Shown here piece by piece: positions 37,701-50,379 of a stretch of 64,000 nt of DNA (position 1 is its first letter; each line of letters opens with the position of its first letter). The stretch is taken from contig LR025083.1 of NCBI GenBank assembly GCA_900380265.1, positions 2,170,001-2,234,000 on the forward strand, written 5' to 3'. This stretch comes from Serratia symbiotica (GTDB lineage: Bacteria; Pseudomonadota; Gammaproteobacteria; Enterobacterales; Enterobacteriaceae). The translations under genes and the position numbers were made by a program. The notes under the pieces were generated by a model, which saw nothing but the letters and a program-made list of their open reading frames with translations, searched no databases and was not told the DNA's origin.

Positions 37701-40700
37701 AAGGTTCTCTCGATTAACGTCAACTTGACCTTTTTGTGTATTTATCGACATGCTAAAGGGACAATGATTTCCTCATAGATTCTTGTGTCCCTTACTGACG
37801 TAGCTTAAATATCTACTTGCGATATCAGGCACCCGGATTTATGACACCCATTAGTACGTTAACTTCTTAATAGCGCTTCTATTATAATAAAAGCTACTTA
37901 CTATTTGAGTATTCCATACGTAACTCATTTATTGAAAGTGAATGCGGGTAGAGTTCCGGAACGTGCCGGGTAAATAATCCATTTTACAATGGTTTGAGTT
38001 AAAGCTGTAAGCCCAACATGGTTGAACAGCATTTCTTATAACACTGTGCAAGCAATGTATCACTTATGCTCACAGGGCTCATGCATGCGACAGAAACCAT
38101 CTATTAAAACATCGAATCAATCATGCCCAAAAGCAATACCAGAACTAAGGTAGCATTATGCCTGAATTGAATCAATAAATCCATTCATTGCCTAGATAAA
38201 CATGCATTCAAAATGTTTCCCCTAATTCTAATAAGGAATACAAATCCACTTTGACTAAACGCAACTCAGTCCAGTTATCTCTAAACATAATTGAGACAGC
38301 ACTCTCTGATTTTAAAAATCTAATCATCTGTTTAAAATTCCAGCTCACAAACGTTCTGGAAGAGTTAAATGCGAGTCCATCAAATGCTAATTCTTCATTT
38401 CCGGAAAGGAGTACTCATTTAAGAAATTATAGCTCAGAGCACGTTTACAACAATGCTTCATAAGTACCGTACCCTACTTATGATAACTCTAAATAATCAT
38501 GTAGTTTGTATCACAGTTGAGAAATAAAACAGTTCAACCTCCAAGATGCAAATGTTAGTCAATGAATTACGAAACCAGATCAAGTACTTCATAACGTATC
38601 CATGAGTCACTTAGATGAGATGCTACATCCCTAGAACGGAACGAGTCGTATAACACCTGCAATATCGCATATATTTAATTCGGTTATTCGATGGCGTCGA
38701 TATGCACAAATCGTTGGTGGTCAAATATTAAACATCTAGTGCGGGCGCCGACATAACTGTAGCGCTTAGGGCATTTTGTCCGTTGCCGTACAGTATACTT
38801 GATATCTAAACACTTATTTTGAAACCGACAACGTGTTTTTGCGGTGCACACCTCATCAACAGCATCCCACTGCAAAGACTCCCTAAGCCTTCAACTGATA
38901 TAGCTTGCGTGCAACCTCCATACAACAGCGACAGCCAGCGCTTTACCCTCATTCTGCTTTCTGAGGGGAGAACCAGTTCCTTTTCCAACCGTAAAGAGGA
39001 TTTTAATACTGTCTCACAGAGTCACAGTCTTCGGAATTAACGGGAAGTTAGTATGAAACGATTTGCTGCAGGCATAGATGCCCGCATGGAACCCGTTGTA
39101 CTATCAGACAATTCGAGAAACAAAAATCTTTTCTGAGCGAGTCTTCCGGAAACTAAAGCCTGTGAAACTATAAATTACGAGCTTGTCCCTATGTCGCTAC
39201 AAAAGGCACGAAGTTACCGATGTCCCCAACAAGGCGGTCCAGTATTTTGTTTAGTTGTTTAAGGAAGTCGCATTGCTACCCCAAAAACGATCTCTCAAAT
39301 AAAAAAGATCTAGATACCTTCTGGTATTAATACGCTACAGTAAGAAATATCCCTTGTAGCGCGGCGATCATGGCGCAACTAATAACTATACACTATCCTG
39401 AGTAGTGTGGTATCAGCGCTCCCAGCGGCTGGTTTAATCAAAAGAGCATCGGGAATCGTGCAACACGTTATGCTGCATACATTCACCCGTATGACACTTT
39501 GCTGTTTTTGGCATCTTTCCTGGTAACAGAGATCATGAGAAGGTAACCTGCTAAGTAGCATTCAGTCATAGTTGACCTGTATACGTCATGGATTGGTGTA
39601 GAAATTCTCTCGGGTATTGGCCTAGTTGCTGTCGAGAAGAAGCCTCATAATATATGTTCTCTTGGTCATCCCAATCATATCCATCATCAAGTAAAGTACT
39701 GGGAAATATCTCAGCTGTATAAAAATGGAATTTCCTATTGATGAATGTTATCCTCAACAATCTTTAGCAACCTAAGCTGCTCCACAAAGGGGACCTCGAG
39801 AGGCGCGCTATTCTGCGTGCACTTTGACAGATAAGTGCCAAAGTAAGGCTGTGCTACGGATCTATCTGCTGTAGGCTGATAGTGTCGCCTGTTCTCAATT
39901 TGTTTTCTATAAGCATATAAAAGATCCACTTGTATAACGCTAAGAAAGCCATACTTGCCTTCTATTAACAGGCTGAATCGCAAGATTCTTAGCGTTGTGA
40001 GACCACAATAGGAATAACATTTGCTATATGGCGGCGTGCTTTCTTGATGAATAAAAGAATGATTACAAATGCTATAACCCATAAAAGTGCTTTATTGTTC
40101 TTTTTAAAAACCAGGCCTGTTCCCCATTGAGGTTAGACCTATGAGGAGTTCATAAGTGATAACACTTGACGTTATAAAATAGGCTGTAATTCTGAGAAAA
40201 AATTACGCAAAACATATATGAATATGGACAGATATGAAATGCTATATATATTTAGCATAAGGTAGTTACTAATACATGTGGTTAATACCCAGTAGGACAA
40301 AAGTCCTTTTATCAAAACATCTCCATCAAAGTTAGAACTTTTCGATAAATATCGTGCTTCGCTTTTTATTCTATGACGCAAGTCTAACAATAGCTCAATT
40401 CAAAGTTGGAAAGATTGAGAAATAGCTTCATGGGCACTCTTCATTTGCACCATTAGTCTACGAGATCCCGCATCTCACGCAATACCAAAGTAAGCTCTTC
40501 TCCTCACCGTCACCTATACGTCTTAAACCTGATATCAATCAGCTTGCTCTAGGCCGCTTTATGTATAATTCACGTTGTATAAGAATTAGCTAGAGCGAGT
40601 AACTATTAAGACTTCATTCCGTGATAAGCAACAGCGTGTCCTGCATACATCAGAAAACTGCCAAAGATAGTTACTTCGGCTGAACACATATTTAACACAA

Positions 40701-40780
40701 GTGTATTAATATCAAGACAGCAGCTAAATCAAAACGCGCTATTAGTAACCGATGCTATTGTTATGATCGGCCTACATGGT
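37701..40780. other. Decayed DNA, no gene recognised
   Basis: GC content rises again and several open frames of 60-115 codons occur on both strands, but none has a recognisable motif or ribosome-binding site. A 9-bp perfect hairpin (TCATAAGTA and TACTTATGA, loop of 8) lies at 38458-38483. Confidence 0.5.
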
Positions 40781-41760
40781 ACTTAATCTCCTTGCATTTC
40801 TATCTTACAACTCCTTTGTTATTCATAATTATTGATTCCAATCAATAGCAACTTAGTAAATAAAAAGAAATCAAATTCAATCTTGCAACTGAATAATATA
40901 AAAAGAACATCTATTCTCACATACGATAAAAATCATTATTTTGTCCATAAAACAAAACCTCATCTGTTGATAATTTATTAACGGATTAATATCATAAAAC
41001 TGTGCCTATCCTACTAACTAAAAATTAAGCTACTGATTAATAGTGAATTTTATTATATTAACCCAAATTAGAATATTGGAAATACCATTTATGATATTAA
41101 TTATTATTCAGCATATAAATTATATTTTGCTTGAATCGTTAACTTCCTAATGTTATTAATTTCCATTAAATGATTACAAATAACATTATCCTATACTTAT
41201 TACAGTCAGACGCTGTGCCCGGACTGAAGTTAATCTAATTCAGCGCAACAATATGAGTTGTTATACTTATCATTAGAATAAAACTAATTATCTATAGAAC
41301 TGATTTTTTCAGGCACACTAAACGCCACTCTTTATGTAACTATATCAACCAACCCATTTTAAGGTAACTAACTATAATAATTTTATAGTTTTATTAAAAA
41401 CAAAGTAATAAATTAGTATTTGATTTAATTTGCAAATTTATATTTTATTTAAAAATAGGGCACTTAAATAACATTTATGGGATTAATATATCAATCACAA
41501 CAACTCGTAATTAAAGACCTTTACATCAAATAAATTATTTTAATAATTTATTTGATGTGGATAACTATTAGAAGTTAACTAACTTAATGCACTTGTTATA
41601 AGTTAGAAACAGCCACACCATTAAAGAGCTAGTTAATAAAAATCGCACTTGTGCTAAAGTTCCTTGCAATTTAAAATAAAGTACTTGAGTAAGGAGCTAT
41701 TATAGCTAAATATATTATATATAATAGAAATTAAAAATTATTATTCCTGATTCCAACATC
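40781..41760. other. AT-rich decayed block with a 17-bp hairpin
   Basis: This is another AT-rich block without open frames. It contains the 17-bp stem described separately, AACTATAA-TAATT-TTATAGTT near 41363, and the palindrome TATTATATATAATA near 41716. Confidence 0.6.
41523..41558. repeat. Perfect 17-bp hairpin with a 2-nt loop
   Basis: Arms ACATCAAATAAATTATT and AATAATTTATTTGATGT are separated only by TT. It is the second longest perfect stem of the window. No gene is adjacent, and it does not end in a T-run beyond its own arm. Confidence 0.95.
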
Positions 41761-44700
41761 TAATTCTAGGCCGCGCTGAGTGTATTCAGTAAATACTTCC
41801 TTTGTTTTTCATTCTGTTGTATAATCGGAGTATTCTATTTGTATTTTAGCGATTTTAAGTCTATACCAAGCCTGACTAAAGAATATAATGTTTAGCCTTA
41901 ATTGTAGTTGTGACCTTCGGACAACCCAAAGGACGTAACGGTCTTTTACAGGCACGCCACAGTGCAGTACCTATTCTTCAATTATATTTCAACCTGATTG
42001 CTTCCAATATTTCTAATATAACCAAAATTAAATTTTTATAATCTATTTCAATAGTATTCACCTCGAAATAGGGAAAAGGTTTGCGATGCTTATACGCCAA
42101 TCTAATATTCTTCACATATTACTTTTATTTTACCTGAAACGAGGTTACATTGCTCTATTAAGTCGAGTAGTGTGGGTCTCGATAACTGCATAACATTTCT
42201 ACCTAGACTGGCTTAACTCTTTAAGAAACATGCAAAAGTTTGCCATTTCATAGGTAACATTAATGAGTCTAATTAAGGCTACAGCGGTTTTCAAAGAAAA
42301 GACCGCATTGTCAAGTACCTTTCTGTTTTAGTTACTATCTCGCCTTACCATACCTGCGTATTTATAAACAGCTTCTAGCTATAGCTCAACATAAACAAAC
42401 CTGGAAATCACGATGAGGGTACCGGTCATACCGCGCAAATCTAGATTAACAAAAAGGGGCACTCCCGATGCTGGAATAAAGATTCTGTCGTCATAGCGAC
42501 CCTTATCTAGCGATAACTAACATGCAATTTTACCTAGTTACAGGACTTGAGTTTAGTACTCATACTAGACATACTAGATGTATCTGACTAAAGCAATCGC
42601 CAAAGTTCACATGAATATCTAGCACCAATGTGGCAACCCGATTACACTATGACATAGTGTGCTAGCATTTTCCGATGGGTATTTATCAAAACGATCTTTC
42701 GAATCTTAACTTTAAGTGCCTCTAGATTGGGTGAGATTAGGTGCTACATCGTCAGAAGCCGTCAACTCTGCTATCACAATTACCCGGAGAAGCATACGGC
42801 CATTCTCTTGCAGTTTTAGAATGGGTTTATTCGCTGCTCTAAATTAGAGGGTCTCTTATTCCTGATAGAGAACGTTGTCGTTACATACCTTCTACTTTGG
42901 AGTTTAGGCTGATATCAATAAGCATAAACCGCTCTACTAATAATATTAAATAGCTATGCTAGAGCCAGGGCATTTCAGAATACAGCTAGGTCACGCGCAG
43001 TTCATGTGATGTCAATGAAGTCAGATTATACTAAGTTAGTCAGAGCAACCCTGACTGGTGCAGGCACAAAAATAATCAAACTCATGAATCACAACTAGCG
43101 CACGAGTTTCCTGTTCATAACTTTCAACAAGAAGCACAAAGATCCGTGCATTATGCGGATGATACCTATCGTTAATACATTCGCACTGACGTCTCGACTG
43201 TTGGCTAGCAGTATTCAACAGGGATTGCTAGATTGGTTCTGATGCAGGCAGTAACTCCTACCTGCCGGATCACTAAACCGCTTCTAGTTATCCTTCAACT
43301 AGTTGAATCCACCCTGAGGATTATCACAGTGTTGCCGACTTCTAAAACAAGACCAGTTAGGATTACACTGCGTGATATGAGTATTATAGCGGCGCATCAG
43401 AGACAATTTAAGCAGCACTGCAAATAGATACTCAGAATGATGCTACGCCGACACCCTTATAACATTGTGACGCGCTTCCCATTAGTATTGTTTGAACAAT
43501 ACACAAAGACGAGAGAGGTATGTACTATCAGGCTAACGGTACAGGTAAAGATAAAAGCAGATACAATGACAGAATTATTTGTCATCTTACCTTTCGAGTT
43601 AACGTTTATTCAGAATACACTTTATATATCACACATAAAATGAATCTAAATATATTTTGTTAAAAACAAATACCTTATAACTATATATTTATTTTATTTT
43701 ACTACGCGGACATTAAAGCCTATAGGAATAGGCTTGCTATTCAAAATAACTTTTAGTGGCTTTACTAAATTAAAGTCAATCCTGTCTTTTTATAAAAATA
43801 GCAATCACTTCAGCAATCACTTGGTCTAATGAAAGTAAACAAGTGTTTTATGTCCAACTCCCGGGTTAGTTCAATGTTCTGGTAAAACATAATAGCGTTC
43901 ACGCCAAGGTCACTGTGGCACCTTACTAATTATTTTATAGGCATCAGCAACTTGCTTACTCCTTTATTCTCTTCCTTTGTATTGTTTATGGAACTGATAA
44001 AATCAACCATCCGCAGATCAGCAAGATTAATCGACCTTCAGGAATCAGAGATAGGGAATAAGCGCAAACCTTGCTTACTGATAGTAGCACCAGTTTCTGG
44101 ATTAATAACCTTCTTGCTCATTTGATAGCGGGCTAGGCTAGACTCCTAGTCTAAAGTAGGTAATCTTTTCCAAGATAACTGGTCTCGCTATAAGGAGACC
44201 ACTAAGCGCCACACTAGCCTAGAGATGCGCTAACAGCCTGAATGCTTCGGGATGGATCGTATGATCAGATCATCACGCGGATTCAGTGTGCACTCCCGAC
44301 TCTCCCATAGACTCAATTTCCGGATCATATCAGGAAGATCATATCCATGATATTAAAATCAGTCTATGTGCGCCTCTCTTATCCCATAGAGATATCATAC
44401 ATATACTAAACAATGAGTTTAACCTAGGTTCAGTATATGAAATATCTCCTAGATTGGGCTATAACCCGCCGCAAGGGTAGAAAAACATAAATTTATAACT
44501 CCATTTATGATAAAGCCTTATAAACAATAGGAAGTCAATCACTATCGGCACGCCACCAGTCTTTTTACCGGCTATAAACTGACGGATCTCTTGTTACACT
44601 TCCGCATCCTGCGGCAGCACAATACCCTATAGAAGCGGGTTTATGTTTTTACAGTTAATTAAGTGCCTACGTTAGCTAACAGAAACATTAAATTTACATG

Positions 44701-47700
44701 ATTCATATTTGTAGCCAATATAATCAGATTACCTGTCAAAACGGTGGTTGTATAATAAAAAATATAATTTCAGATTGATTACGATCATATCTTCAATGTG
44801 CGGAGTTACTATCGACAGTGACTACCAAAATTATTTCCCCTATCATAAGAATAATGATGTATCACAATGACGAGCAAGTACGGCCGAACAGCGCTACACC
44901 AACACCATTTTCCTGAAGACACTTTTAATGACATCACTCAGGCACCCTAGGTAGCTAGGAAAACGAAGCTTTGTACACCCTTCTACTAACCGGCACACGT
45001 GCCCCAGAAAGATGGGGGTAGCGATCGCCGTAAATACCTAGCTGTACAAGGGTGAAATGGCAAATAGCAGTATAGCTTCTTGTGAGCTCGATAGGTTGCG
45101 GTATTGACACCGTATAAGAACGCGAGCAATTCTACTAAGTCGTCAGATGAATGGCTGGCGATAAGGGAGATATGTCCCTGCGCATTTTGTTGGAAGGTGA
45201 TTAGCATCACCACGCTTCTTATGAGACGCTAAGTCCAACTAAAAACACGCAGATAAAAGAAAGTCTGAATATAGCGGCGGATAAAAAACAAAGCACCTGC
45301 CACAACTAGCTTTAGGGTCTAGAGCTTAGATAACAAGCTAATCAAAACTCAACCAGCACAAGAGTTGGCCAGGCAATATGCTGCTGCATAAGTAACTTTC
45401 TTATAGTGTATAAAAAACATTAGATGTGCGAGAGGATATCACATTAAAATATCAACAAGTAAAAACTTTACAGCTGTATCTAATATTGTATACAGTGGAT
45501 TTTGTAGAACTACCTGTTCCTGGCTTCCCTTTCACATTTAATTTGTTTAGCTTACTTTTATTTGTATTAGGGAAATGCGACGAGTCTAATTTGTGATTAG
45601 ATCAAATAAATTTAATAAGGAAGTGGGTAAAATAGAAAGCCAAGCAAACATGCGCACCCTGTACACCATTAGGCAATAGCTAATAATGCATTCAGACGCA
45701 GGCACGGGGTCGCCGTTACAGACGAAATGATGTTTAATGATACAACTCTGAGTCAGGGAACCGGAGACTAGGCTAAAAGCCTCCAGACTAGGTTATGTAT
45801 ACTTTACTTCGCTGCTGATTTTAAATATAAAGTGGCTGAGGAAGATATCAGCTTCTAGTATCTTGGCATAAGTATGCTAGAGGAATGCATATGGATTCGA
45901 GGCGCAATGCGTCTTGCAAACAGACGAAAGTGAAATGTATATGATTACTAAGGAGTATTATCAGGGATAGAATAATGTAGTAAGGCCTGCTACTACGATT
46001 TATCTGCTCCGGTCCCGCACTTGAGAGAAATGCAGTTTAGAAATAACCTCACCCCACTTATCCTAATAAACACTCTAATATTCTCCAGTATCCGCAATAT
46101 GTTATTTAACATCATATAGGAGAATGATTTTGAACGCATCACACTATATGCCTCCCAGAAAAACAACACCTCCTGGACGTTACAGTGCAAGAAACCGCTC
46201 TGACACTGTTGTTAGCGCTATCAAACTTTGCTGTGTAGGACCAGAAAGAGTGAAACCCAATCTGCTGATGAGAACTGGGCGCCAGCTCGAGAGCGTCTTT
46301 TATTAATATTACATCTGATTTCATAAAAAAGACGCCTATGCCATCTTATTCCTGCCCGAGTTAACGGGAAGGGAAATAGAGATGGGTACATTACTTCTTT
46401 ATAGATTCAGGGCGATATTCCTTAAGTCCTAGTGGGCTTAATGAGCAGTATAGCGTTATCCCCGTCTTAGCCGAGTGTATTCTCCGGTATTCCTTGCTAG
46501 TTTTAACGCACAGAGTAATATCAGACAACGAGATATAAGATAAAAGGACAAAACAGAAAATACTTGAGCTCATGAATTAGATTAAACAGTACATGCTAAT
46601 AACCTTTAATTCCTATTAATACAAAACCTCATATGAATTAGTGATTCACTAAGTTAGTCTAATTGCTTAACTATGCAATTATTTTAAATAGCTGCATAGT
46701 TTAACATGACACTTGCCCATTAGCTAGAAAGTGCTAACTTCCTCAAAAGTTTGTATGACAGATACCATTACTATTTAAAAGATCATTCATAGTTATCCTT
46801 CAATAAAAATATACGTAACACAATGCACTCAGTTAGGTCAATTTATTAAATATTGCCTTACTTGCATTAGCAAGAGTTTCATTTTCGTGATATAAAATCA
46901 TGCATTAACATAAAATCTCCATCTATACATCATTGATTTATTAACAAGTAAGAATTCGCCTAATTAAATAAATGATCACTTATCCAAATGCGTTAAATAT
47001 TTAATTTTAATATCTTTGATATCCTATTTCATAAAATGAAATATTCAATCGGAATTACGCATCCAAATTTACAATATAAAATCCTAATAATAAGCAAATC
47101 AAAACAAATCTCCTAGAGGCGCCGAGAGAGACTAATAAACTCATCATAATGCCAGACATATAAACTTCTTCAACCAGAAGGTTGAAATGCTTATAAGCTG
47201 CTTTATCAGAAATATCTGGGCTAGATAGCCAATTAATATAGCTAAGGAAATAGGGGATCAGATTTCCACCTGTCCCTTTGCGGAAAGGGATGACAGGAAC
47301 TATTTCCAAAAACATCTGGCGTTAATCGTTTACAAAAGTTTTAAAAATACGAGTTTTTAGTTAGCTTTACTGATTATGATATAGCTTTTTGAAAATGTGT
47401 TTATTCTACCCGCACTAAATGTTAGGATGACAAAGGTTCTCCTAGAACAATCAAGTTCTAAAATTGCACACCGGCACACACAAAGCGACATCCATAATGC
47501 TAAATTTGCTTTAACAAATCAATAGAGTATAAAAGTAATGACAATCTAACCCTAATTTCCAACCATAGATATTGGAAAGCGAGTAAAGTTACTATAAGTG
47601 GTTGATGTGGCCTAATCTATTCATACAGACTATTTATAATTAGTTTTGAATGGTGGTGTCAGCTTATAGGCTGAAGGCATGCTTCGTACTAAGAATCCCG

Positions 47701-47771
47701 CGCTTAATAAGACGAAATGAGTAAATCCCAAAGATAAAGTGGAGCACGTATTATGCTAGTTAGCATTCTTA
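41761..47771. other. Decayed DNA upstream of tRNA-Phe, no gene recognised
   Basis: In 6 kb only open frames under 90 codons occur. The longest (47055-47315, minus, 86 codons) encodes a partly hydrophobic peptide ending LICLLLGFYIV, without a clear ribosome-binding site or recognised family. Hairpins include ACACTATG-A-CATAGTGT near 42644, the palindrome TTCAACTAGTTGAA near 43286, AAGCCTAT-AGGA-ATAGGCTT near 43717 and AACTATGCA paired with TGCATAGTT at 46669-46701. Confidence 0.5.
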
Positions 47772-47800
47772 GCATCATATCTGCATTTTAGATATGATGC
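47772..47800. repeat. Perfect 11-bp hairpin overlapping the tRNA-Phe 3' end
   Basis: Arms GCATCATATCT (47772-47782) and AGATATGATGC (47790-47800) flank GCATTTT. One arm includes the last bases of the tRNA acceptor strand and the position of CCA. It may act as a weak terminator, but no U-tract follows on the minus strand. Confidence 0.85.
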
Positions 47801-47870
47801 CCGGACTCGGAATCGAACCAAGGACACAGGGATTTTCAGTCCCCTGCTCTGCCAACTGAGCTATCCGGGC
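47795..47870 (-). tRNA. tRNA-Phe (anticodon GAA), 3' end encoded as TCA
   Basis: Read on the minus strand the gene starts GCCCGGA and ends TCCGGGC with discriminator A (47798), giving a perfect 7-bp acceptor stem. The D-arm GCTCAGTTGGCAGAGC, anticodon loop CTGAAAA with anticodon GAA, and T-arm with TTCGATT are intact; the anticodon stem has one G-T pair. It matches enterobacterial tRNA-Phe closely. The three bases after the discriminator are TCA instead of the CCA encoded in enterobacterial tRNA genes, so the CCA end would need tRNA nucleotidyltransferase. The neighbouring dsbD fossil matches the E. coli pheU locus. It is the only intact gene in 38 kb, suggesting selection. Confidence 0.97.
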
Positions 47871-47878
47871 AACAAATT

Positions 47879-47907
47879 ATTAAACCGTATTAGTCAGTCA
47901 GCATCAA
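47879..47907 (-). promoter_or_regulatory. Probable tRNA-Phe promoter
   Basis: On the minus strand TTGATG (47907-47902) and TTTAAT (47884-47879) are separated by 17 nt, and the -10 box ends 8 nt before the first tRNA base. This is a plausible sigma-70 promoter with a very short leader. The discriminator region is AT-rich, unlike stringently controlled tRNA promoters. Confidence 0.5.
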
Positions 47908-48249
47908 CGCTTTTATTTAATAAAATCTTAAAGAGCATCCACTTGCTGATTTTTAGATCAAAAATCGTATGCATCACGCTCTGACCATGCGAAATCAGAT
48001 CTGTTGACTATGCTTCACGTGCTATTGCAGTGATACTGCGACTTATGTATAAGAGAAATTCAGCTAGGTATATTAATACCATCGCCCTTAAAACATGATG
48101 ATGACCAGAATTTTCCAACCCATTTCTATCTACTTCAGAGCCGTATCATCTACCTCGTCACGAAGTAGATTGGTTGGCTAGACGACTTGTTATATACCTT
48201 TGCCTTTCACCCTGATATTTGCAGCATTTAGTTCCGTATTTATTGCATA

Positions 48250-49850
48250 TATTATTCAAATATAGGTAAAATATTGAGATTCTATAAACTGCCAATTCGC
48301 CAATCAGCAATTCCGCCAGCAAGACCAGCAATGACTAAAATATTAGTCATGCAACTGTTTTAGCATCACGACTTGTGCGGTATTATTAATGCTTACGTAT
48401 TCTAGAAGAAATACCTAACCATCTCTTATACCCCGCAGACCTGATGGTATAGTGCTCTTATTCTTTGCAGGCACACCTATATGCCAACATATAGAACCAA
48501 AATCACTTCTTTCCCACACTTGTTACCGTGCTACAGCAAATTTTTGGATGCTATTGATATAGCTGCAATGCAAAGAGGCAAAAAGTATTGCGTGCTATCA
48601 GCGTCGAAGATATGATGCTTTCACGATCTAGCGGAGATCCTCCCGACTGGCTACAAAAGAAGTTATCATGCATAGGCTAACCTACCTCAGCCTGCTGAGG
48701 TACCATCTGAACCCAAGGCCCAGCCAGTAGGGTAGGTGGGCTATATAAACGTACTCGCCGTATATCCGCCTATCGAACCAGCGCTTTGCTATCAGCAAAT
48801 ATTTAATGCTAAAATCAAATAACCTCAGTCTTATTATGCATACTTCATCTAAACTGAGCTACCTGGCATCAAGCGATGAACCCATAAGATCATGCCCGCT
48901 CTCGGAATACACCTTCCAAACCCATAGAAGTATAATATGCCACAAAGACCATTTCCACTTTGAAGAATAAGTCACAGAATAGCAGGGTAGAGAATAATAA
49001 TTTAGAGAAAATAAATACCGCACACTAGCTTGCCATTCGCAACACAACACACAACCACCAACCACGCAGAGTCTTGTTCAAGGTTGTCATCACACTCAGG
49101 AGAGGCTACAGTTGCAACACTTTAACCTGAACATGGATAACGCAAGGAAACAGAAGGCACTGCTTATCCGATAAAGAGGCAAGAGTCTGACATCTCACCA
49201 GAACAGGATCGCCAGCACCCCAAAAGTATATCTCAAGGTCATACCATATAAACAAACCTCGTCCCTACTGGTAGCAATCTTTATCTCACGGTAATACATA
49301 GCCAAGAATGATGGTAGACATAAGTGGGCATATTAGCCGTACGCAGGAGAGGAGGGTGATGATCAGAAATGTCGTGCGACCTCCCCTAAGCAAGAAAACC
49401 GACAGCCTAGAAATATTATTTTCTCAAGCAAGCAAACGAATCCATGATACCATGTTCTGTTCCCAGCAGATAGAAAACGCCTACTCCTTCACTTCCCTAA
49501 TCGCTATCGATTAAGAGCTAGCATTGGATGTCGCCTCCTTTCCAAGGATACTTCGAGTAACCTCATATTTAAAAATCATGTCTTCCATAATAACTCACCC
49601 TTATAGCTGAGCCTTCTAGCAACGTAACAGCTAATAATTACCTACTGTGGCAAGAATCGGATTCTCGACGTATAAAGATAATAGCTGAGGCAAATTTAGG
49701 AGTTCAGATGTAGTTAATCATCCATGTGGATAAATCTAAATGGCAATATTAATTAATGACTTAAAACGAACTGGTTATCGACATATTGATCGAACAACAA
49801 CCCTATTCCGACTGTGAGAAATAGAGTGCAAAATAAAAAGCAGGTCAATA
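48250..49850 (-). pseudogene. dsbD: dsbD fossil (thiol:disulfide interchange protein)
   Basis: Two blocks identify it on the minus strand. Near 48.95 kb a frame reads PAIL...ILQSGN...GILYFYG against family SAIL...IAQSGN...GTLYLYA. Near 48.40-48.49 kb a frame reads RCACKE-stop-EHYT against the thioredoxin-like active site WCVACKEFEKYT, followed in another frame by AQVVMLKQL against AQDVALLKHL. The 490 nt between blocks fits the family spacing, so the fossil is nearly full length; the outer ends are estimates. DsbD moves reducing power across the inner membrane. Its position between tRNA-Phe and cutA/aspA is the E. coli order. Confidence 0.85.
48331..48350. repeat. Perfect 8-bp hairpin inside the dsbD fossil
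   Basis: Arms ATGACTAA and TTAGTCAT are separated by AATA. It falls just after the LKHL block of the C-terminal domain, in former coding sequence. Confidence 0.85.
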
Positions 49851-49879
49851 AATGTTAGCGATACAGATGCTGTATATAT

Positions 49880-50200
49880 CCGAGCATCGAGAGGAACACA
49901 ACCCGTTCGGATGTCTGATACAGGCGATATAATCTAGAGACAGAATCAGGCATCTTAATGGTGATGATGTGCTTTAAATAAAATTTTTAGTGCGTATTTT
50001 ACTCTAGTCTCTCACCCGAGCATCGGTATCTTCCGCAACCAAGCTATAGGTATCAACTTACCTGCTGCAGCCCATGACTGCATAGTGGACTCTTAGATCT
50101 GCTATAGAGCATCGTGGCTGTTTCGCAGTCTTTCAGTCCTACTACTACCATAAGATATGATAAAACTATAGCTTGATAGAGAGAAATGGAAACTAAGGTG
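49880..50200 (-). pseudogene. cutA: Possible cutA fossil
   Basis: A minus-strand frame near 50.05-50.16 kb reads MVVVGL...ETAT against CutA SVVVLCTAPDEAT, and another frame downstream reads WAAAGKLIP against LAACATLIP. CutA is the expected neighbour between dsbD and aspA, and the interval fits its length. The matches are short and need a frame change, so the call depends mostly on position. Confidence 0.4.
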
Positions 50201-50379
50201 CTCCAATTAGAATGAAGACGCAGTGCTGTATAAAACGAAATGCGGGAAGATCTAGCAATGGATTCATTGCTATCGCATCTGCTATATAATTATTATATGA
50301 CCATCAGAATATATTAGAATTGAGTGTTGACCTTCTTGATATATAAACAAGACACGCTGCCTAACAGGCTGAGAATCTC

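Noticed and set aside
47055-47315. 86-codon minus-strand frame with a hydrophobic C-terminal part.
   Set aside because: No ribosome-binding site, no recognised family, and it lies in AT-rich decayed DNA where hydrophobic frames arise by chance.
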